From: Symbiodinium natans
Taxonomy: Eukaryota > Sar > Dinophyceae > Suessiales > Symbiodiniaceae
Reading direction: 5' to 3'
DNA length: 64,000 nt
NCBI GenBank assembly: GCA_905221605.1
Contig: CAJNDS010002590.1
Location: 538,918 to 602,917 of the forward strand
Made by a program: the position numbers and the translations under genes. Below the pieces are notes generated by a model that made no database searches, was not told the DNA's origin, and saw only the letters and a program-made list of their open reading frames with translations. Shown here piece by piece: positions 10,186 to 22,384 of this stretch (the first letter of the stretch is position 1; each line of letters begins with the position of its first letter).

Positions 10186-11874
10186 CTCCGAGGGCTCCGT
10201 GCCGTTGATGTAGCAGATGACCTGAGAGTTGTTGAACAGTCCTAAGGCTGTGCTTTGACTCCATAGACTCTGTAGACTCGATCTGGTCCCAGATTCAGAG
10301 CTTCGAATTGTGTTAAGTGAAGCGGAGCTACAAGCTTGGCGATATCCATGGTCAGGCCCACAATCGGGTTCCTGGGGAGCGATGGCATGGAACAACACAC
10401 AAAGTCCCCAGCAAATCAAGACACCCAACCCTGTTGCTCGCGAAAGAAGCCAACGACACCGCCCAACAACAGCAAAATTTGTCCAACTCAACGTCCGACT
10501 TGTTGCAAGACTGAACGATGCTCGACTGCTCGGGACTCTGCTTCCATCGGAACCGGTAGAAATCGACGCGCTCCAATGTTGGTTTGAGTTGCCTACTCGC
10601 TTCAGTGATCAGATATTGAATACGCCAGCCTCAGACAACCGAAGCTCAGCACCAACAGCCCTATGCGAGTTGCGTCTTGACGAACTCGCGGTCTGGATCC
10701 AGGAAGACCTGAAGAAAATATGATCCCAGGAAGCAGCACGGATGTTCAGACGCATGTGATCGCTGGGACCCCCGTGTGAAACTGAGGCTCCCAATTTCGA
10801 AGCAACCCTGCTTGAAGTGGTAGCAGGCAAGCCCCAACAGCGATACCTAAGCACCCGTACGAACGGAACCCGAGCCCAACAACTACAAGGTCCCATGCAA
10901 GGACCTCAGGCTCCTTGATTCTTACCGATACTGCTGCCTCGCCGTCCCGAGTGCCGGATCGGATCGCCTCCTGCGCAGGACGGCTTTAGGGCGTGCCCGA
11001 AAGACTTTGGTCTCTCGGAGAATTGAATCTGGAGCAGCCCAAGCATCAAGCCGTGGTGTGCCATTAGCTTCAGGTTTAGGGGGTGAAGGGGCCATCCTCC
11101 CTGTACAGTAGCAGGAACTCCTGCAGTACAAATCACTCCCTGGCTCCTTGTCAGGCATACTCAGGTCCACGTCATCGATGGCACAGAAGCTTGTGACCTT
11201 CCGGAGCATCTGCGCTGAGGGCCCTTCATTGGTGTCTAGCGCTCAAACCCTAGCAGTCCACACAGAAGGCATCCTTATGCCAAGGCTTGCGGGTGTGAAG
11301 CTGCCCCATTTAACCCAAAGCTTCTGTACGCCCCAAATTCTTGCGACAATAAGGATCCGCAGCCTTGGGATGCTGCCGCAGCCATTTCCGTATCTCCTGC
11401 ACCAATCCCGTTTGCTGCCTCTCTTACGGGAGTTGCTAAACACTAATAGTATAGTGGCCTGAATGCAAAATCCCTCCCGCTTGTACCCCTCTAATTTTAA
11501 TCCTCCCTGATATCCAAGGCAACCCCAAAAAGGGATCCTTAATTTTGAGGAACGCCCCTCATCCCTGCAATTCGCCGTCTGTTGATCCCAGCGTTTGCTT
11601 TCAGAATAGACCCCAATCTTTCCTTCAGAGCCCCTGTTGCTTCGGAAACTGTTGGGAGCGCTGAGGCCTGGAGCCCCCCGAAAAGAGAAAGGAGTCCAGG
11701 GCTCCGCAACCCAAGGATTCGAAGACTTTTGGGAGGCTTTTGCGTCATGGCTTAGGGGGGGCTTGGGGGGGGGGGATTTGCTGGCAGAGGCCCGGAGGTT
11801 TGGGGCTTCTCCTTGCAGCGCTTTTCGCGGAAGGAGGTGTGAAGCGCCTTGATGACGCCCGGCGTGGCCTCGCG
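10186..11874 (-). CDS. Unrecognised multi-exon gene
   Basis: Minus exons with good splice sites: 11874-11812 (REATPGVIKALHTSFREKRC, GA donor AAG|GAGAAG), 11197-11145 (VTSFCAIDDVDLSMPDK, GC donor), 10708-10667 (VFLDPDREFVKTQL, acceptor TTCTTCAG|G, GC donor), 10371-10332 (NPIVGLTMDIAKL, GT donor) and 10221-10186 (VICYINGTEPSE, GA donor). Junction phases agree between the last two. Missing small exons are likely between the others. Further weak coding islands lie at about 10030-10070 and 9790-9850 (KELLTAVFGEPS), so the gene may extend to 9.8 kb. No family recognised; it could be more than one gene. Confidence 0.5.
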
Positions 11875-12101
11875 CTGCACCCGACCCCGTCACTTTGTGT
11901 TGTTTCTCATTTTTGGGGGGCCCGAATGGACCATGAAAGAAGCTCCCAATAATATGCGATGCTCTGCACGAGATTTCTCTCATGAGGGTCCCTTCTCATG
12001 GATGTGGGCTGAGCACTTCCTTTCTTGAAATCTGAGGCCTAGACCGCAGAACCCTGTAAACTCCATTCAAATCTTATCACCCTCCCTTCCCTCCCCCTCG
12101 A

Positions 12102-15100
12102 TCAAGCCTGGTCCAGGTCGGGCGTCTGGCCATAGAGAGGGGGAACATCATGCTCTTCAAACGCATGTTGGATGCCCTCCTGTTTCCGCGTTGTTCGGGT
12201 TCCGGAGTTCAGTGCCGGGGATCCCCAGATGCGGCCGCTGAACTGACACGCACATGTCCCAGCGATTTGTTGCTTTCGACTCAGCCGACCTGGCGTCAAG
12301 CCTGTCTAACCCCCAAACAGCTCTTTACGCTGCTACGCAAAGTCTGCACCATGGAGCCACACCGCTGGCTTCGCTTCGGGTCCTTTAGCTCGTCCGACTT
12401 GCGCCAGTCGGAGGACAGGACGATACGAGCCTCCGTCTTCTGGACGACAAACCTGCTTTGCAAACGCTGTCACGGCAACATATGGCAACCTCACCGACAC
12501 AACATCACGTCACCCTTGATCTTTCGCATCCGCCCAAAACATCGATTAGCACAACGCATTTCGACCTCTCCAACATTCCCAAGCCCTTAACCCTTCAACC
12601 AATATGTACAGATTGGCCTGAGGGCTCGCATCGCGGACGGCCAGAAGTCGACGCCCGCCTGAAGATGGAAGTCATGCGGGCCATGTGGGAGAGAGAGAGA
12701 GAGAGTGTGTGTGTGCGCGCAAGATCTCTGGATGCTCTCTTTCACCTCCAAGCGTACCACCATGTGCCCTGCACCCCCCTCAACCGAACTGAAGATCACC
12801 TCGAGTTCCGAAGCCCTCACAGCCCACATTTTTGAGCCCCGAGCCCGTGGAGGCGGGAACATGATACCTATGAAACTTTCTCTTTTTTTGGATGTCCTCT
12901 ATGGTCAGCTTACAGACCTGATGGACCCTATGGTCTGACCCACTATGGACCTCCTTGGATCTTCTGACGCTCTTCTGGATCCCCAGGCACTGCCTAGGGC
13001 CTAGGGATTGCCTTGGATCGCATGGACCCCCTTATGGACCCTAAGCACGAAGGACTGTTTGCACATTGCTCTCTGCTTGACGCTTTAGGGTCAGTATGAA
13101 GGCAAACTTAAGAAACCTTTTACAGATATGAAGCTATAGGGGGAGTAAGGGCTACGTAAGGACCGTCGACTTTACGGAGGAAGACTGCTCACCATCCTTC
13201 AAGAACATTGGGATGTTCCCCTGTATACTAACAGTCCGAGGGGGTACTATAATCCCTATCAAGGACTGTTAGTATGGCAAAGTGAACATCTCATCCTATA
13301 CATCCCAGCTCATAGCGTCCCGATCCAAGCCTTCGCTTCGCCACTGCCCAGCAAGGGAACCTGGATCGGGCATTTTTTTCGGCTGAACTTGCCCATGAAA
13401 CCTTAAACCTTCTGAAGTACTGTAAACAGCCCCCCTGATAGCAGTTGGAGTACCCCAAATCCCCCCACCCCCCCCCCCCCCCAAAAAAAAAAAAAAAAAA
13501 CGAAACGAGAATTCTGATGATGGGAAGCCTCAATTTCGGGAACCCCTCAAAAAAAAGGGTCCCTAAACCCTAAACGCAAAAACCTCCCTAATAGGCTCCA
13601 AACTTCAGGTCGAATCGTCCCTGGAAGCCAAAAGCCAGCCTTGGCGCCGCCAATGTCGATGGTCCGGGTGTTTTGGAAGGCATCCTGCCTGGCTAATCTT
13701 CTGTTTTGCTAGTTTTGTTTTACTTGTTTATCTTTTTTTTTGGGGGGGGGGGGGGGGGGAGGGAGGGGGTAGGGTTGGGGTTTGGGGCTTAGGGCTCAGG
13801 GGGTTGAGGGGTTCTGTGGTCGGCTCAGCTTTGGGCCCCCACACTTGGTGCATGTCTTCAATAGCTGCCCCAAGTCTGAGCTCCAAGGTCTGCAGCCCTA
13901 AATTTTCGAGCCCTCGAGCCCCCTAAGGGCTTAGCACCCGAAAGCCCTGAAGTGTCTCGGACCTGTGAATTCCTTAATTCCTGCTTAAAGCTGGAAGGGA
14001 GGCCCCCGGTCCTGCTATGCAGCGGCCGCAACACCCCATCCTCGGCTTTGCAGTCGTTGTCAGTCTCTTTCCAAGATCATATGGGAGACGGCTCCCAAAA
14101 AAAATCGGGCATTTTGGGTTGAGGGTTTGGTGGTCGTTGGACTTGGTGGGGTCTGTAGTATCTCTTGCATCTCTGGGGCATAGGCGGCCGCAACTAGAAT
14201 CTGGGGGCTCCGACCCCCAATACCCCGCCAAATTCTGCACCGCATACGAATAAAAGGTTCACCCCGAAGCCCGACACCCAAGCCCCTACAAGGTCAACAA
14301 GCGGCGATGTCAAGGAAGATGACCTTCGTTGGGTCCTGCAGGAGTCAGTTTGGGTAAAGTTTAGGGTTTTGCAAGGGCCTGCACGGCTTGTACCTTTGGT
14401 TCGAGGGCTCAGGGCTTCGGGTGCTGAAGCCCTATTACTATTACAAGTCCCTTTTCACACCTTTTCACACCTAGGAGAAAAGCCTTTCAACACCCTATGC
14501 TTCGCTTCATTGCCTGAAAGCCCTCGCAAGGTCCTTGGCAGGGGGTGGAAGCGGCTGGTGCTTCACCTCCACGACCTGACGGAAGCTCAGCTCGGGGATT
14601 TGGGGTTTAGGGGTTAAGAGGTTTAGGGTTGAGGAATTTGGGATTTAGGGGTGGATGGTAGCGGTTTGGACGTTGACACTGGGCCGTGGGATTGTGCAGA
14701 CGGCTCTCAACGGTATTGCCCGAGTCTCCGAAATCTACTTCACAGATTGATTTCTTCTGTTGGTACTCTTTTCGGGAAGAATCCAAACGGTATCCCTTAA
14801 ACCCTAACACCCCTGAGGCCCTCCTATGCCCCTCTCAACCCCTGGGCCCTACACTCCCCCTAAGCCCCCTCTACTGGGACGCTACACCCTTGGACTGTTA
14901 GACCCTAAACCCGAAGGCTTGAAAACATTTTCTGAGCTCCCCTCTCCTTATAAGGCTCTTCGAAGGTCCACCGTGCCTTGGGAGCCGCCACTGCCGTTGC
15001 CTCGGGGCTCTGGGACTCAATCACTGCAGGTGTGCAGTTTCCCCCCTCCCCCCCCCCCCTCCCCCCGCCCCCATCCCCACCCCCCCGAAAAGTCCGCAGG

Positions 15101-15655
15101 CCTCTGGGAGGTCGCCGTAGAGCGCGGCCATGGGATCGCTGGAGGGCTCCGCGGCGACCTGCGAAACAGGGGGGGAGGTTCAGGGGGGAAGGGAGGGAGG
15201 GGTTGTGGTTCAAAACCCCAAACCAAGAAATTCTAGATTCCACGAGTGGCAAGCGCGTTTGGCAGGAGTCCTAGGTTAATGGTGGGAAAGGTCGGTGTAT
15301 AGCACCCCATGACCTTCAGATTCTCTCCACAGGGTTCGTAAGTTTAAGGGAGAAGTGGTGGAGGCTACGGACCCTGAGACCTGGGGAGTGAAAGGGAGCT
15401 TGCGAGGGAGAAGGCTTGGGATTCCAAGATTAGGCACTTCACCTACTTGGACTGCCCTCCATTCACGACATTGCCACTCAGGCCCTGAACCCTCAACCCC
15501 TAAAACCCCTAAAACCATTACAATCCTAAACGCCCTAGCGAGCCCCTCAAACCCATCAAAAACTTCGTCTCGTGGTCCTGTAGGTCCTCCTCCTCGCTGT
15601 CGCCAATGCGGGGCTTCTTGCTGGGCGGCTCCGTCTCGACGCTGCCCAGGACCAT
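12102..15655 (-). CDS. Unrecognised multi-exon gene, probably nuclear protein
   Basis: Minus exons: 15655-15564 (begins MVLGSVETEPPSKKPRIG, then an acidic run), 15158-15102 (AAEPSSDPMAALYGDLPE), 15015-14957, 14585-14534 (FRQVVEVKHQPLPPPAK), 13889-13845 (TLELRLGAAIEDMHQ), 13684-13640 (DAFQNTRTIDIGGAK), 13360-13331, 12815-12746 (SELEVIFSSVEGGAGHMVV), 12658-12626 (AGVDFWPSAMR) and 12179-12102 (EGIQHAFEEHDVPPLYGQ and on to a stop). Most neighbours join in phase; an exon is missing between 15564 and 15158 and others may be missing. The ATG at 15655 follows a CTAG acceptor and fits a trans-spliced start, but the frame stays open upstream so it may be internal. KKPR followed by acidic residues resembles a nuclear localisation signal. 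Donors are GT, GC and GA. Function unknown. Confidence 0.5.
13732..13771. repeat. T8/G17 homopolymer tract with G-rich tail
   Basis: A T run passes directly into a run of G interrupted by A, then into GGGTTTGGGG-like words. It could form a G-quadruplex on the plus strand. It lies in an intron of the gene at 12102-15655. Confidence 0.8.
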
Positions 15656-15851
15656 GAACCTAGGGGGCTTTTGAGTTTGTTAAAGGCTTTGGGCTTTTTG
15701 GGGTTGGGTTTTTGAGGGTTTAGAGTGTTTAAATGGTTAGGATGCAGGGTGTGGGACGCGTAGGGCCAATGGAGGGTCCTGGAAATCTTCGTGACTGGGC
15801 GCAGGCAAAAATCCCCCCCCCCCCCCCCCCCCCAAACCCCCTTCCACTTAC

Positions 15852-16752
15852 AACTGAAGCACAAACGTGGCCCCCTGAGCCCTGGAATGCCTACGCCCTA
15901 AACCCAAAATCGGCCCCTAAACCCGGAACCCTAAACCCTAAACCTTGGATAGCTGACTTACAGGCCAAGGGGCACGGCCTTGGGCCCGAAGCCGAAGGAT
16001 GCCAGCTTGCCTGCCGGGGTCTTCAAATGTGGGCTGCAAGAGGGGTTTAAGGGTTTAGGGTTTAGGGTTTTAGGGAAGAAGCTGCAAGAGGACTCATTGC
16101 TTACTTTGTTCCGCTCGAAGGGGAGCGCTTCTTTCTTGAGAGCTTCATCTCCAGAAAGGGCGTGAAGGCCTTCCAGGCCACCTGAAAAAAGCCCGCCCAC
16201 TCTGGAAAGCCTCAAGTTCAACTGAGGCACCTTCCGGCCATGGCACTGGCCTATGCCGAGAGATCGTACTTGGAGGTTGGAGGATTCGGGGAGCTTCGAA
16301 CCTTTGACAGGTTTGGAGCTTGACGCGGCGTCAGGGCGGTCTAAGCAGTTTCGGGAGGGTTTCGGTGGCTGAGGGCTGAGAATTGGAGTTGGGCTCTAGA
16401 CTCTAGCCTATAGTCTTGTGTCCAGGAACTGTGTAGGGAGGTTGGCCTCATGTTGAGAACCCTCGGCCGCTGAGTTTCCAGTTCAGCTCGATGACCGAGG
16501 AGCTTCTGGTTGGGAGGTTTAGGGTTTGTCGGGTCTAATTAGGGTAGTAAGGCTTTGGTTGGCAGGTGCCTCAGGATGCTTGCAGGCTATGCCCTGGACG
16601 TGCAGAGCGAGAGAATAGTTCCTCAAACCGAGTGACAACTCTCTACTTCTGAAGGCACTGAAAAAGAACCCAAAGGCCCTATAGTCCACCCTGTCTCTCT
16701 GCAGTTGGGGGGGCTCGTGCGGCTTCAACCGCTTGGAGTCGAGGTAGGTGCC
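15852..16752 (-). CDS. Unrecognised multi-exon gene
   Basis: Minus exons: 16752-16699 (GTYLDSKRLKPHEPPQLQ), 16181-16105 (acceptor TTTTTTCAG, donor GTAAGC; reads GLEGLHALSGDEALKK and on to FERNK), 16033-15979 (PTFEDPGRQAGILRLRAQ, GC donor) and 15874-15852 (GGHVCASV, donor GTAAGT). The last three join in phase with consensus-quality sites. The relation to the gene starting at 15655 is open: these exons could be its 5' part. Not recognised. Confidence 0.5.
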
Positions 16753-16989
16753 CTGCCTCTGGGTTCCCAACACTGGGCGGGGTCTTGCAAATTCCTGCTT
16801 GCGGCGGTTTATTCCTGATGGCAATAAACGGAATTTGGGAAGTACTGGTCGGGTTGGGTCTAACCTGTGGCTTTCTTGATCTACAGAGGCTACGCACTTC
16901 GAGCGAAAACGGTCCCGTGACTGGGAGTGCTGCGCACGCCCTTCGACCTGACAAAACCCCGCAGCACGATTCACATCAAGCCAACATCA

Positions 16990-17135
16990 CCCAACTCAAA
17001 ACATTAAAAAGGTGAAGAACCAATGTGTAGAGCTCGCCCAAAGACTCAACAACCTTTGAGATTGATGGGATTGGAGGGACGAAATGCCTGACGGCCCTGG
17101 CCCCAGGCGCAATGAACCTCGCAACGAAGCAACCA
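16990..17135 (-). CDS. Possible membrane-protein exon
   Basis: The minus frame reads ARFIAPGARAVRHFVPPIP, then SKVVESLGELYTLVLHLFNV. A basic stretch before an amphipathic segment and a hydrophobic helix is reminiscent of an S4-S5 region of an ion channel, but that is a loose resemblance. Splice limits are not fixed. Confidence 0.3.
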
Positions 17136-17261
17136 GCCGAAGTTCCAAACCTTCTTGTCAGAACAAAAACCTGGGCTATGGGACATAACAATATAGTCAC
17201 CTAGGTCCCTGAAGATCACTTTTACTCAGCCAGCCTACCACGCAAAATCAAGTCGGCAAAG

Positions 17262-17263
<2 letters not shown>

Positions 17264-17324
<61 letters not shown>

Positions 17325-17358
17325 CCCCCCCCCGCACCCCCCCGCACCCCCCCCCACC
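17264..17358. repeat. 60-nt poly(C) run plus interrupted C tail
   Basis: C is uninterrupted from 17264 to 17323, then C7-9 blocks are separated by G or GCA. It is one of the longest homopolymers in the window. Confidence 0.95.
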
Positions 17359-17591
17359 CAAGCTCGACGTCCAAGTTGCGTGGATTTCAAGTCCACCAAA
17401 AAACGGCTGCCGTTCACGTCCTTACGACACTCAAAAACTCAAAAAGCTCGGACATGTTGTAAGCAGGAGGATGCTAAACACCACACTCGAAAACCACAGC
17501 CCTAATCCCTGAACGTCAGTCAGCTCTAAACTTTCTCTTAGGGTCCACATGCTTATCCAAATGCTGGAGCTGGCTCATCTCTAGACTTCGC

Positions 17592-18430
17592 ATGGTGGGC
17601 TTATCACTGGGACCCGACAGATACCCCCAACTGTTCGCAGTCCTCCAACTCCGATGCATTGCTTCAACCCCAGAAAGAACATGGGTTTGGATTTGCCCAA
17701 AACATCAGTCCACAATGGATAGGCTGATGCGCAGGACAAGCAAGAAACGTGCGTTCAGTGGGTTGCAGTTCAATGCAGACCTCCGAACTCTTCAGGCGAG
17801 CCAGTTCCTGTGCATAGGGTTACGACATTCCCGCCGAGAAGATAAAAGCTTAGGAGCATGCGCAAGTCATGTTCGAAGAACCCAGGAGCCAGAGGCCCCG
17901 GCCAACGACATACACCAAGCAGGCAGAAATCAAGGTTTGCCGTTGCAGAAAAGGGTGACAATGCCAGTCGAACTTCATGTCAAGCGCAAGTGAGCCGCAG
18001 TTTGTGGCGTTGTTGGATGTGACATGTTTTTCGTGTACAACAATAGACCTGGGTGGCACTTCGCCACTTAGCTATGCAGGCTCACCCGCCGCGGCTTGCA
18101 AGAACGCGATGGGATGCAGGCATCCTCCTCCAGAAGCACGCTTGCCGCTGTCACACTTTATACAAGATGCCTGGTCGAGAGAAACTGGCAGCACGATCTT
18201 TCGGGAAGGCAAGGGATACCACTTGGACCGGCCATGTGGTATGTGCCACTTGGTACCTGTGTCGTCTTCGGTTCATGCTGAACATGCCACTAGCGGAGAG
18301 TGGGGCTGACACAGTAAGAACCAAAGCTCATGGCCCGTGGTGTGCTATGTTTCCTTATCGGGTGGCCCCGGTCCTTCAGCAACATGCGCCAGTCAAGGTT
18401 GAAAGAGGAATTACAAGCTTTTCGACATAA
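17592..18430 (+). other. Coding-like plus-strand region, frames shifted
   Basis: Open frame 17592-17993 (133 residues) reads like protein (LRTLQASQFLCIGLRHSR and onward) and is followed by overlapping plus frames to 18430. No introns are needed, unlike the minus-strand genes. The break between frames suggests a decayed mobile-element or retro-derived ORF. No hallmark motif of reverse transcriptase, integrase or transposase was seen. Confidence 0.3.
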
Positions 18431-20103
18431 GAAGCAAGTTTATTGCCGTGGCGTCCATGCGTGGCAGGGAGGAGGTGGGATGCATCTGAGCTGGGCAGAA
18501 AGCGGCAATCACACAAGCCTTAACTTTGTCGTTGAACCAACGAGCTACCATGTAAGAGAGGGAAGGCTCGGGCCTCCTGCTTCAAACTCCAATCGGGGGG
18601 GTTCAGAGTTCAGAGCTCAGGGCTCAGGGTTCAGGGTTCAGGGTTAACCCAGAAAGATAATACGAACCGAAGAGAATGAGCATCCGGCCCTGGCATGTCC
18701 AGGCACATTGCCAACTTTATGCAGCTGCAGTTAACAGATAGAATTTTAGTAGTTAAACTCTTGCCACCCGAGTTCGAAGTTACAAAACATTCCTGCGTGG
18801 TCCCTGCCTGGGGATCTGGGGGGGTGAGCAGACTCCAGCAGTACCCATGACATCCCACCTCTTCAGCCCCTGAGAGATAAACAAAGAGTTTATGATGTCA
18901 ACTTTCGGACTGGCGGCCTGAAGGACGGCAGCATGTATTCGAGAGACGAGCCTCAGTGTCCAGACTTCGGATTTCGCAAGCCGAGTGGAAAAAGTGAGCT
19001 CAAAGTTTGTAGCTGCTCAGGACAACCTATTGCCCTGGGCAAAACCCCACAAGCTCCTCGAAGATCAAGCCCAGTGGTCCAGACCCCCAAAGGCCGACAG
19101 GCGCTAAAGAGGAAGTCATGCGAGTCATGTTCAAGTCTTAGCCCGAGCCGAGGATGATCCAAGGGTTTTTACAAACGAAATCCCGGAAGAAAAGCCGGCA
19201 GCAAAAGGATCTGAGAAACTCGACGTGTTGGCTGTAGGAGTCGGCTTATCCCGGCTTATGGTTCAGGGATTGGGGCGGGGCTTGCGGTTAGGGTTTCGTG
19301 CTCCTGAGGGGTTCAGATGGGCTCTTCTCCCGGGCTCCCCTTCGCAACCTGCGTGAGGCCCCCTACATCCGCAACCCGAAGCCTCCAATGCGCTGACAGC
19401 CTAATGCCTCCACACAATTGAGCGCTACTTGTTAACGTTGTTTTTGAGGCCATATCTTTTTCTCCTTCTTCTTCGTCTTCTTCTTCTGCCCCTGTTTCAA
19501 AATTTGCGGAGTCAAAGTGGAAGAGGCTTCTGCTAGTGTGTAGTCGATATGCCGTACACACTCTGTGAGTGTGTAACTATCCTATAGATGTACGCCTGCG
19601 CAGCAACGCTTGCAGGGCTTGGGTCCTCCAAAGGCGCCTGAGAGCTAGAATTCAGGGGGCTTTAAGGAGCAAAACCAGTTCAACTGCCTGCCGAGCTGCT
19701 CTCCCTTCACTTGGATGTCAGCCGTTTCCTGTCACAGAGGCACCCAGGTAGCCCCGCGTCTTTAAGGCTGCGTTGCATAGGGTCTATAGGGCCTAGGTCC
19801 ATGTCAGACTTCAGATCCTAACCTCGACCTTGCTTGTTTCAACTCCTGTCTTTCCATTCTGATTCGATGGGTCTGCAGCATGAGGTGGGAGTGGCTCTAC
19901 AGCAGGGTGCGTGCGTCCCACCTAGGCAAATTATTGCGCTGAGCATGAAGCTCGAAAAAAGCCACAACCTAAGACCCGGAACGAGCAAGAGGTACCCCCC
20001 CTCACCTCCCCAAAGAAAATGAAGGTTTGCGTTGCACACCCACCGACTCCCCAAACACCCAGAACCAAACGGAAAGTCGTGACCCCTCAAGTTGGAAGAA
20101 GTC
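18431..20103. other. No secured gene
   Basis: The stretch contains a Lys/Glu-rich coding-like minus segment at about 19440-19540 and telomere-like words near 19270. The exons that should complete the FHA domain encoded at 20104-20195 were not identified here. Confidence 0.35.
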
Positions 20104-20628
20104 CCAGAGTCGTTGCGGCCGATGGTGTAGACGGCTTTTTCCAGCAGCTCAAAGCTGGAAGGACCAGCCTGACCAGGGGCTGGGTCAGCCTTCAACTTCA
20201 AGTTTTTGTCACCTGCTTTAATGGCTTTGAGGGGTTTAGGTGCTCAGCCATCCCGCCCCATTGGATTCGACAAGTTCGGAAGCACATATCCGAAAGGCAC
20301 ACACGACGCCCTAGCCCCTACTCCTACCAGAGGAGACGGGGGAAGGGATCAAACAAAGGTCAAGAGCTGCTTCCTGGCAATGGCCTCCTGGTTGCCCATG
20401 GCGCGCACCACCTGCTTGTGCCTCTCGGGGCCTTCAGAGCACACCCCCCTCAAAAAAACCAGCACCCCATGCACCGCCTCGGGTTCCTTGCTACGCAAGG
20501 TTAATGCTCTGAGGCCCCCCCCCCCCCTGCCCAAGAAACAAAAAAAAAACAGTCGAGAGAACTCCCATGCTCAAGCCACCCTAAACCCACGCGGCGCTAC
20601 CGAGCCGCTCCGCGGGGACATGCACCAC
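20104..20628 (-). CDS. FHA-domain protein, partial exon set
   Basis: Minus exons: 20628-20587 (VVHVPAERLGSAAW, GT donor), 20431-20355 (PERHKQVVRAMGNQEAIARK, GT donor) and 20195-20104 (FELLEKAVYTIGRNDS, GA donor). The last has the first FHA strands, aliphatic-Y-x-I-G-R-N, as in nuclear phosphothreonine-binding FHA proteins. The second and third exons join in phase; an exon is missing between the first and second. The S-x-R-H half of the FHA domain, needed for confirmation, is not found. The donor 20586 opens directly into TTTAGGG. The specific protein cannot be named. Confidence 0.45.
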
Positions 20629-21079
20629 CTCAGGCCGTGCACTTCTCAAATCTTGCGAGGCCTGTCTGAAATTCGGGTGAAACAATCTACCGTAGGGTTT
20701 AGGGCTTTTGGGTTTAGGGCCTATGGGTCCTCCTATGCGTAATGCTGTCTCGTTTCTGGCATTACGCTCCTCGATTGTTCGAGGGGAAGGGGCCAAGATC
20801 CTTTTTAACATCATTCCGAACTGTTCAAGTAGGGGAACAGGTCCTAACGGAACATCTAGAGCAAACCTTACAGTGACACATGGCGCATTTCGGGTACACT
20901 ATATACAAGGCCCCGTATTGTCATGGGATCCTCAAAAAGGGACTATACATTCAAAAGAACCTGTCACATAGCTAATTAAGCTTATTCAGGCCCGTTCAGA
21001 CCGATTTTCGTAGTTCGGCTCCAATCCCTTCTAAAGCAGAACCCAATTAGGCCCAAGATGTGGGGAGAAGGTCTAATGA

Positions 21080-21226
21080 CCCTACCCTCAACCCTAAACC
21101 CGAAACCCTATAATCCTATGACCCCATAACCCCAAACCGCAAACTGCAAACCCTGAACCCCAAACCCCAAACCCCAAACCCCAAACCCCAAACCCTAAAC
21201 CCTAAACCCTAAACCCTAAACCCTAA
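21080..21226. repeat. Telomere-like array grading from CCCCAAA to CCCTAAA
   Basis: Degenerate units (CCCTATAATC, CCCATAA) lead into five to six CCCCAAA heptamers and then five CCCTAAA heptamers ending at 21226. The block change from one heptamer to another suggests local unit expansion rather than telomerase addition of a single template. Confidence 0.9.
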
Positions 21227-21339
21227 GCAGCCGAAGCGACTTGGGGCGCCGAAACGGTTTGGCCTCCTCCGCCATGACAGGCCGCAGAGGCCACGTCGGG
21301 TGGCCGAGTGGCTGGGAGTAAGCTTCCCTCTATGTCTTT

Positions 21340-21450
21340 TATGTTTTTATTCGGGCTGCAGTTGTATTTTTCCTTGAGTTTGGCTTTTTTCGGGCTGCAG
21401 TTGTATTTGTCCACGATTTTGTTTTTTTTCGGGCTTGCAGTTGTTTGGTT
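21340..21450. repeat. About 42-bp tandem repeat, three copies
   Basis: The word TTCGGGCTGCAGTTGTATTT recurs at about 21349, 21390 and 21429 with T-rich filler, the last copy being diverged (GGGCTTGCAGTTG). Confidence 0.75.
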
Positions 21451-21743
21451 TTGGGGTGGGGTGTGTGGGTTAAAGTTGCCGCTGATTCTGGGGTGCTTGT
21501 TTACAAGCAGCTTTAGGGCTCGGGGTCAGCGGCAAAGGGCTGGGATTAGCGCATGTTTGGGTTGGATTCGCAGTTGTTGCATCGCTTGGGATGTGCGTCT
21601 GAGGTAGGTTTGGTGAGCTTTGGCTACTTGTGAGGCGAAAGCCCATGAAGCCCATGAAGCCCGGATGAAGCCCGGGGAGGGTTCCTTTAAGCTCTGCCGC
21701 CTGGAGCTTGCGAGGCCTGCCCTCCGGGCCGAAAGGGCTGCAC

Positions 21744-21853
21744 GGCGACATGCGAGTCTTCGGGGCGTTGTCCGGATTGCTCGTAGACTTGGAAGGTTGG
21801 GGCTGCAAAGATGGCAGTGGGCTTCAAGACTCGTCCTTCCAAATTATCAAGGG
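21744..21853 (-). CDS. Predicted exon of unrecognised gene
   Basis: The acceptor is GCTGAAG before 21853. The frame reads LDNLEGRVLKPTAIFAAP and then FQVYEQSGQRPEDSHVA. The end is set at a GT donor (GCC|GTGCAG), though the frame stays open. Protein-like, family not recognised. Confidence 0.4.
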
Positions 21854-22100
21854 CTTCAGCCCCGCGAGCTGGAGCCCATGAAGCCCGAAAGCATCTCTGA
21901 AACCCCTGAAGCGCTGAACTCTGACACGCGTGACGGGCCTTCTGTCGATCCTTCGGGCCAAAGGGTTCGGGGTTTAGCGCACGTCTAGGCGTGGCGTTTG
22001 CGACTTAAGAAGCCCTGCTTTTGGGTCAACGGATCTGAAAGACCTACAACCACTTACAACCTCCACGCCGCCTCTTCAACCCCCCTGTCCCAAGCCAGAA

Positions 22101-22277
22101 AAGCTCAAACCCTCAAACCCTCAAGCCCTCAAACCCTCAAACCCTCAAACCCTCAAACCCTCAAACCCTCAAACCCTCAAGCCCTCAAGCCCTCAAACCC
22201 TCAAACCCTCAAACCCTCAAACCCTCAAACCCTCAAACCCTCAAGCCCTCAAACCCTCAAACCCTCAAGCCCTCAAA
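22101..22277. repeat. Octamer array (CCCTCAAA)n, about 22 units
   Basis: Near-perfect tandem CCCTCAAA/CCCTCAAG. It differs from the telomeric heptamer CCCTAAA by one inserted C and is far more homogeneous than neighbouring telomere-like words, so it is a recent expansion of a variant unit. Confidence 0.95.
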
Positions 22278-22306
22278 CATTCTCAAACCCGCGCTGCCTT
22301 CGAAGC

Positions 22307-22364
22307 CTCGGAGCTCTCCGCGGCTGCAGCCGCGGCCACGGCGGTGGCGGCCACAATGGCCAGC
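22307..22364 (-). CDS. Predicted Ala-rich exon
   Basis: Acceptor CCAAG, donor GAG|GCTTCG (GC). The frame reads LAIVAATAVAAAAAAESSE. It lies between two telomere-like arrays. It resembles in style the exon at 42486-42539 (QIVAAATALGAVGG). Possibly a helical spacer or leader; no family assigned. Confidence 0.4.
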
Positions 22365-22384
22365 CTTGGGGCAGGCCATTGCCC

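Noticed and set aside
11243-11983. 246-codon minus frame
   Set aside because: Its text is not protein-like over most of its length. The supported exon in that area (11874-11812) and the next one (11197-11145) read in other frames or lie outside it.
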